In this document: positions 13,404 to 14,143 of the stretch, piece after piece
How the letters are laid out: the number at the start of each line of letters is the position of its first letter
Numbering within the stretch: position 1 is the first letter of the stretch
Source: Pseudomonadota bacterium
GTDB taxonomy: Bacteria > Pseudomonadota > Alphaproteobacteria > Acetobacterales > Acetobacteraceae
Assembly: GCA_021845835.1 (NCBI GenBank)
Contig: JAJZVE010000047.1
Coordinates: 1-14,143, forward strand
Length of the DNA stretch: 14,143 bases
Direction: 5' to 3'
The notes under the pieces: generated by a model
What the model saw: only the letters and a program-made list of their open reading frames with translations
Told to the model about the DNA's origin: nothing
The model's database searches: none
Program-made: the position numbers and the translations under genes

Positions 13404-14143
13404 ATGGAAGCAACCCTTCCCGCCGCCGCGACGCCGGCGCGCGAACGCCCGCCCGTGGGCACCACGGGGGCGGTCGGCTGGCTGCGCGCCAACCTGTTCG
13501 GCTCCTGGTGGTCCACCGCGGTCACGCTGCTGCTGGGCTATCTGCTGCTGCGCTGGGCGTGGGGCTTCATCGGCTGGGGCGTGGTCGGCGCGATCTGGTC
13601 GGTGCCGCAGACCGCGCACGGGCCGGACCCGACGTCGTGCCGGATGCTGCGGGGCGCCGGGGCCTGCTGGGCGGTGATCGGCGACAAGGCGCGATTCGTC
13701 CTGTTCGGCCAGTACCCGTACGCGCAGCAATGGCGGCCGGCGCTGTGCGTGCTGCTGTTCATCGCGCTCTACGCGATCTCGGCCAACCGCCGGTTCTGGC
13801 GGCGGGAACTGCTGTACCTCTGGGTCGGCGCGCTGGCGGCGATCTTCGCGCTGATGTGGGGCGGGTTCGCCGGCCTGACGCTGGTCGCGGATGACCAGTG
13901 GGGCGGGCTGCCGATCACGCTGCTGCTCTCGACCTTCGGCCTGGCCGCGGCGTTTCCGCTTGCGGTGCTGGTCGCGCTCGGGCGGCGCTCGCGCGAGCTG
14001 CCGGTGGTGCGGCTGCTGTGCATCCTCTATGTCGAGCTGATCCGCGGCGTGCCGCTGATCTCGCTGTTGTTCATGGCGAGCGTGATGTTTCCGCTGTTCA
14101 TGCCGGAGGGCATGAACCCCGACAAGCTGCTGCGCGCGCAGGT
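13404..14143 (+). CDS. aapM: General L-amino acid ABC transporter permease AapM (3' end outside window)
   Basis: This is the second permease of the Aap system; 246 codons are visible and the frame is open at the window edge. The start ATG at 13404, two bases after the aapQ stop, gives MEATLPAAATPARERPPVG. The conserved VGWLRANLFGSWWSTAVTLL leads into TM1. The AapM-specific loop GACWAVIGDKARFVLFGQYP and QQWRP lies near residues 86-112. Hydrophobic segments follow near 114-125, 138-152 and 172-195. The permease motif YVELIRGVPLISLLFMASVM is near residue 212, so the missing part should include the EAA loop and last membrane helices. The ATPase gene aapP would be expected just beyond the window. 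No defect is visible in the part present. Confidence 0.93.
   Translation, partial: MEATLPAAATPARERPPVGTTGAVGWLRANLFGSWWSTAVTLLLGYLLLRWAWGFIGWGVVGAIWSVPQTAHGPDPTSCRMLRGAGACWAVIGDKARFVLFGQYPYAQQWRPALCVLLFIALYAISANRRFWRRELLYLWVGALAAIFALMWGGFAGLTLVADDQWGGLPITLLLSTFGLAAAFPLAVLVALGRRSRELPVVRLLCILYVELIRGVPLISLLFMASVMFPLFMPEGMNPDKLLRAQ

Noticed and set aside
10921..13413. Apparent 830-codon N-terminal extension of LutB
   Set aside because: The frame is open only because it is antisense to aapJ and aapQ. The LutB family starts at the ATG at 10920, which has a good ribosome site.

Overview
The window is a GC-rich bacterial chromosome segment, most likely from an alphaproteobacterium of the Rhodospirillales (perhaps Acetobacteraceae). 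This rests on gene content and order: rho, hemJ, hemH and hemE on one side, a DUF299 kinase-pyrophosphorylase (the RP001 family) and maf on the other, plus an AapJQM amino acid transporter. No rRNA, tRNA, CRISPR array or insertion sequence was seen.

Left arm (1-4197, minus strand): hemE, hemH, a HAD hydrolase and hemJ form a tightly packed haem-biosynthesis operon. The last three genes are joined by 4-bp ATGA overlaps. Downstream lies rho, cut by the window edge, with its own probable promoter and a roughly 200-nt C-rich leader.

Centre (4198-4509): the divergent gap between hemE and the DUF299 gene holds two near-consensus DnaA boxes, a 19-nt purine/A-rich tract and a 9-bp tandem repeat. In Caulobacter and Rickettsia the replication origin sits between hemE and RP001, so this gap is a strong candidate for the chromosome origin.

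Right arm: the DUF299 gene, maf and a PD-(D/E)xK nuclease gene run on the plus strand, each start overlapping the previous stop (GTGA). The nuclease gene meets a convergent beta-type DNA methyltransferase gene and the two overlap tail to tail by 108 bp. They look like a restriction-modification pair in which each half is attached to a different host operon.

The methyltransferase is the last gene of a minus-strand cluster: lutB, lutC, smr, an XRE regulator, then the methyltransferase. An 18-bp perfect palindrome lies just before the methyltransferase. LutB and LutC are two of the three subunits of a lactate-oxidising iron-sulfur complex; lutA is not in the window.

Divergent from lutB, the aapJ, aapQ and aapM genes (plus strand, aapM cut by the window edge) encode the binding protein and two permeases of a general L-amino acid ABC transporter. 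A hairpin lies in the aapJ leader. Annotated genes cover nearly everything outside the three intergenic regions described.
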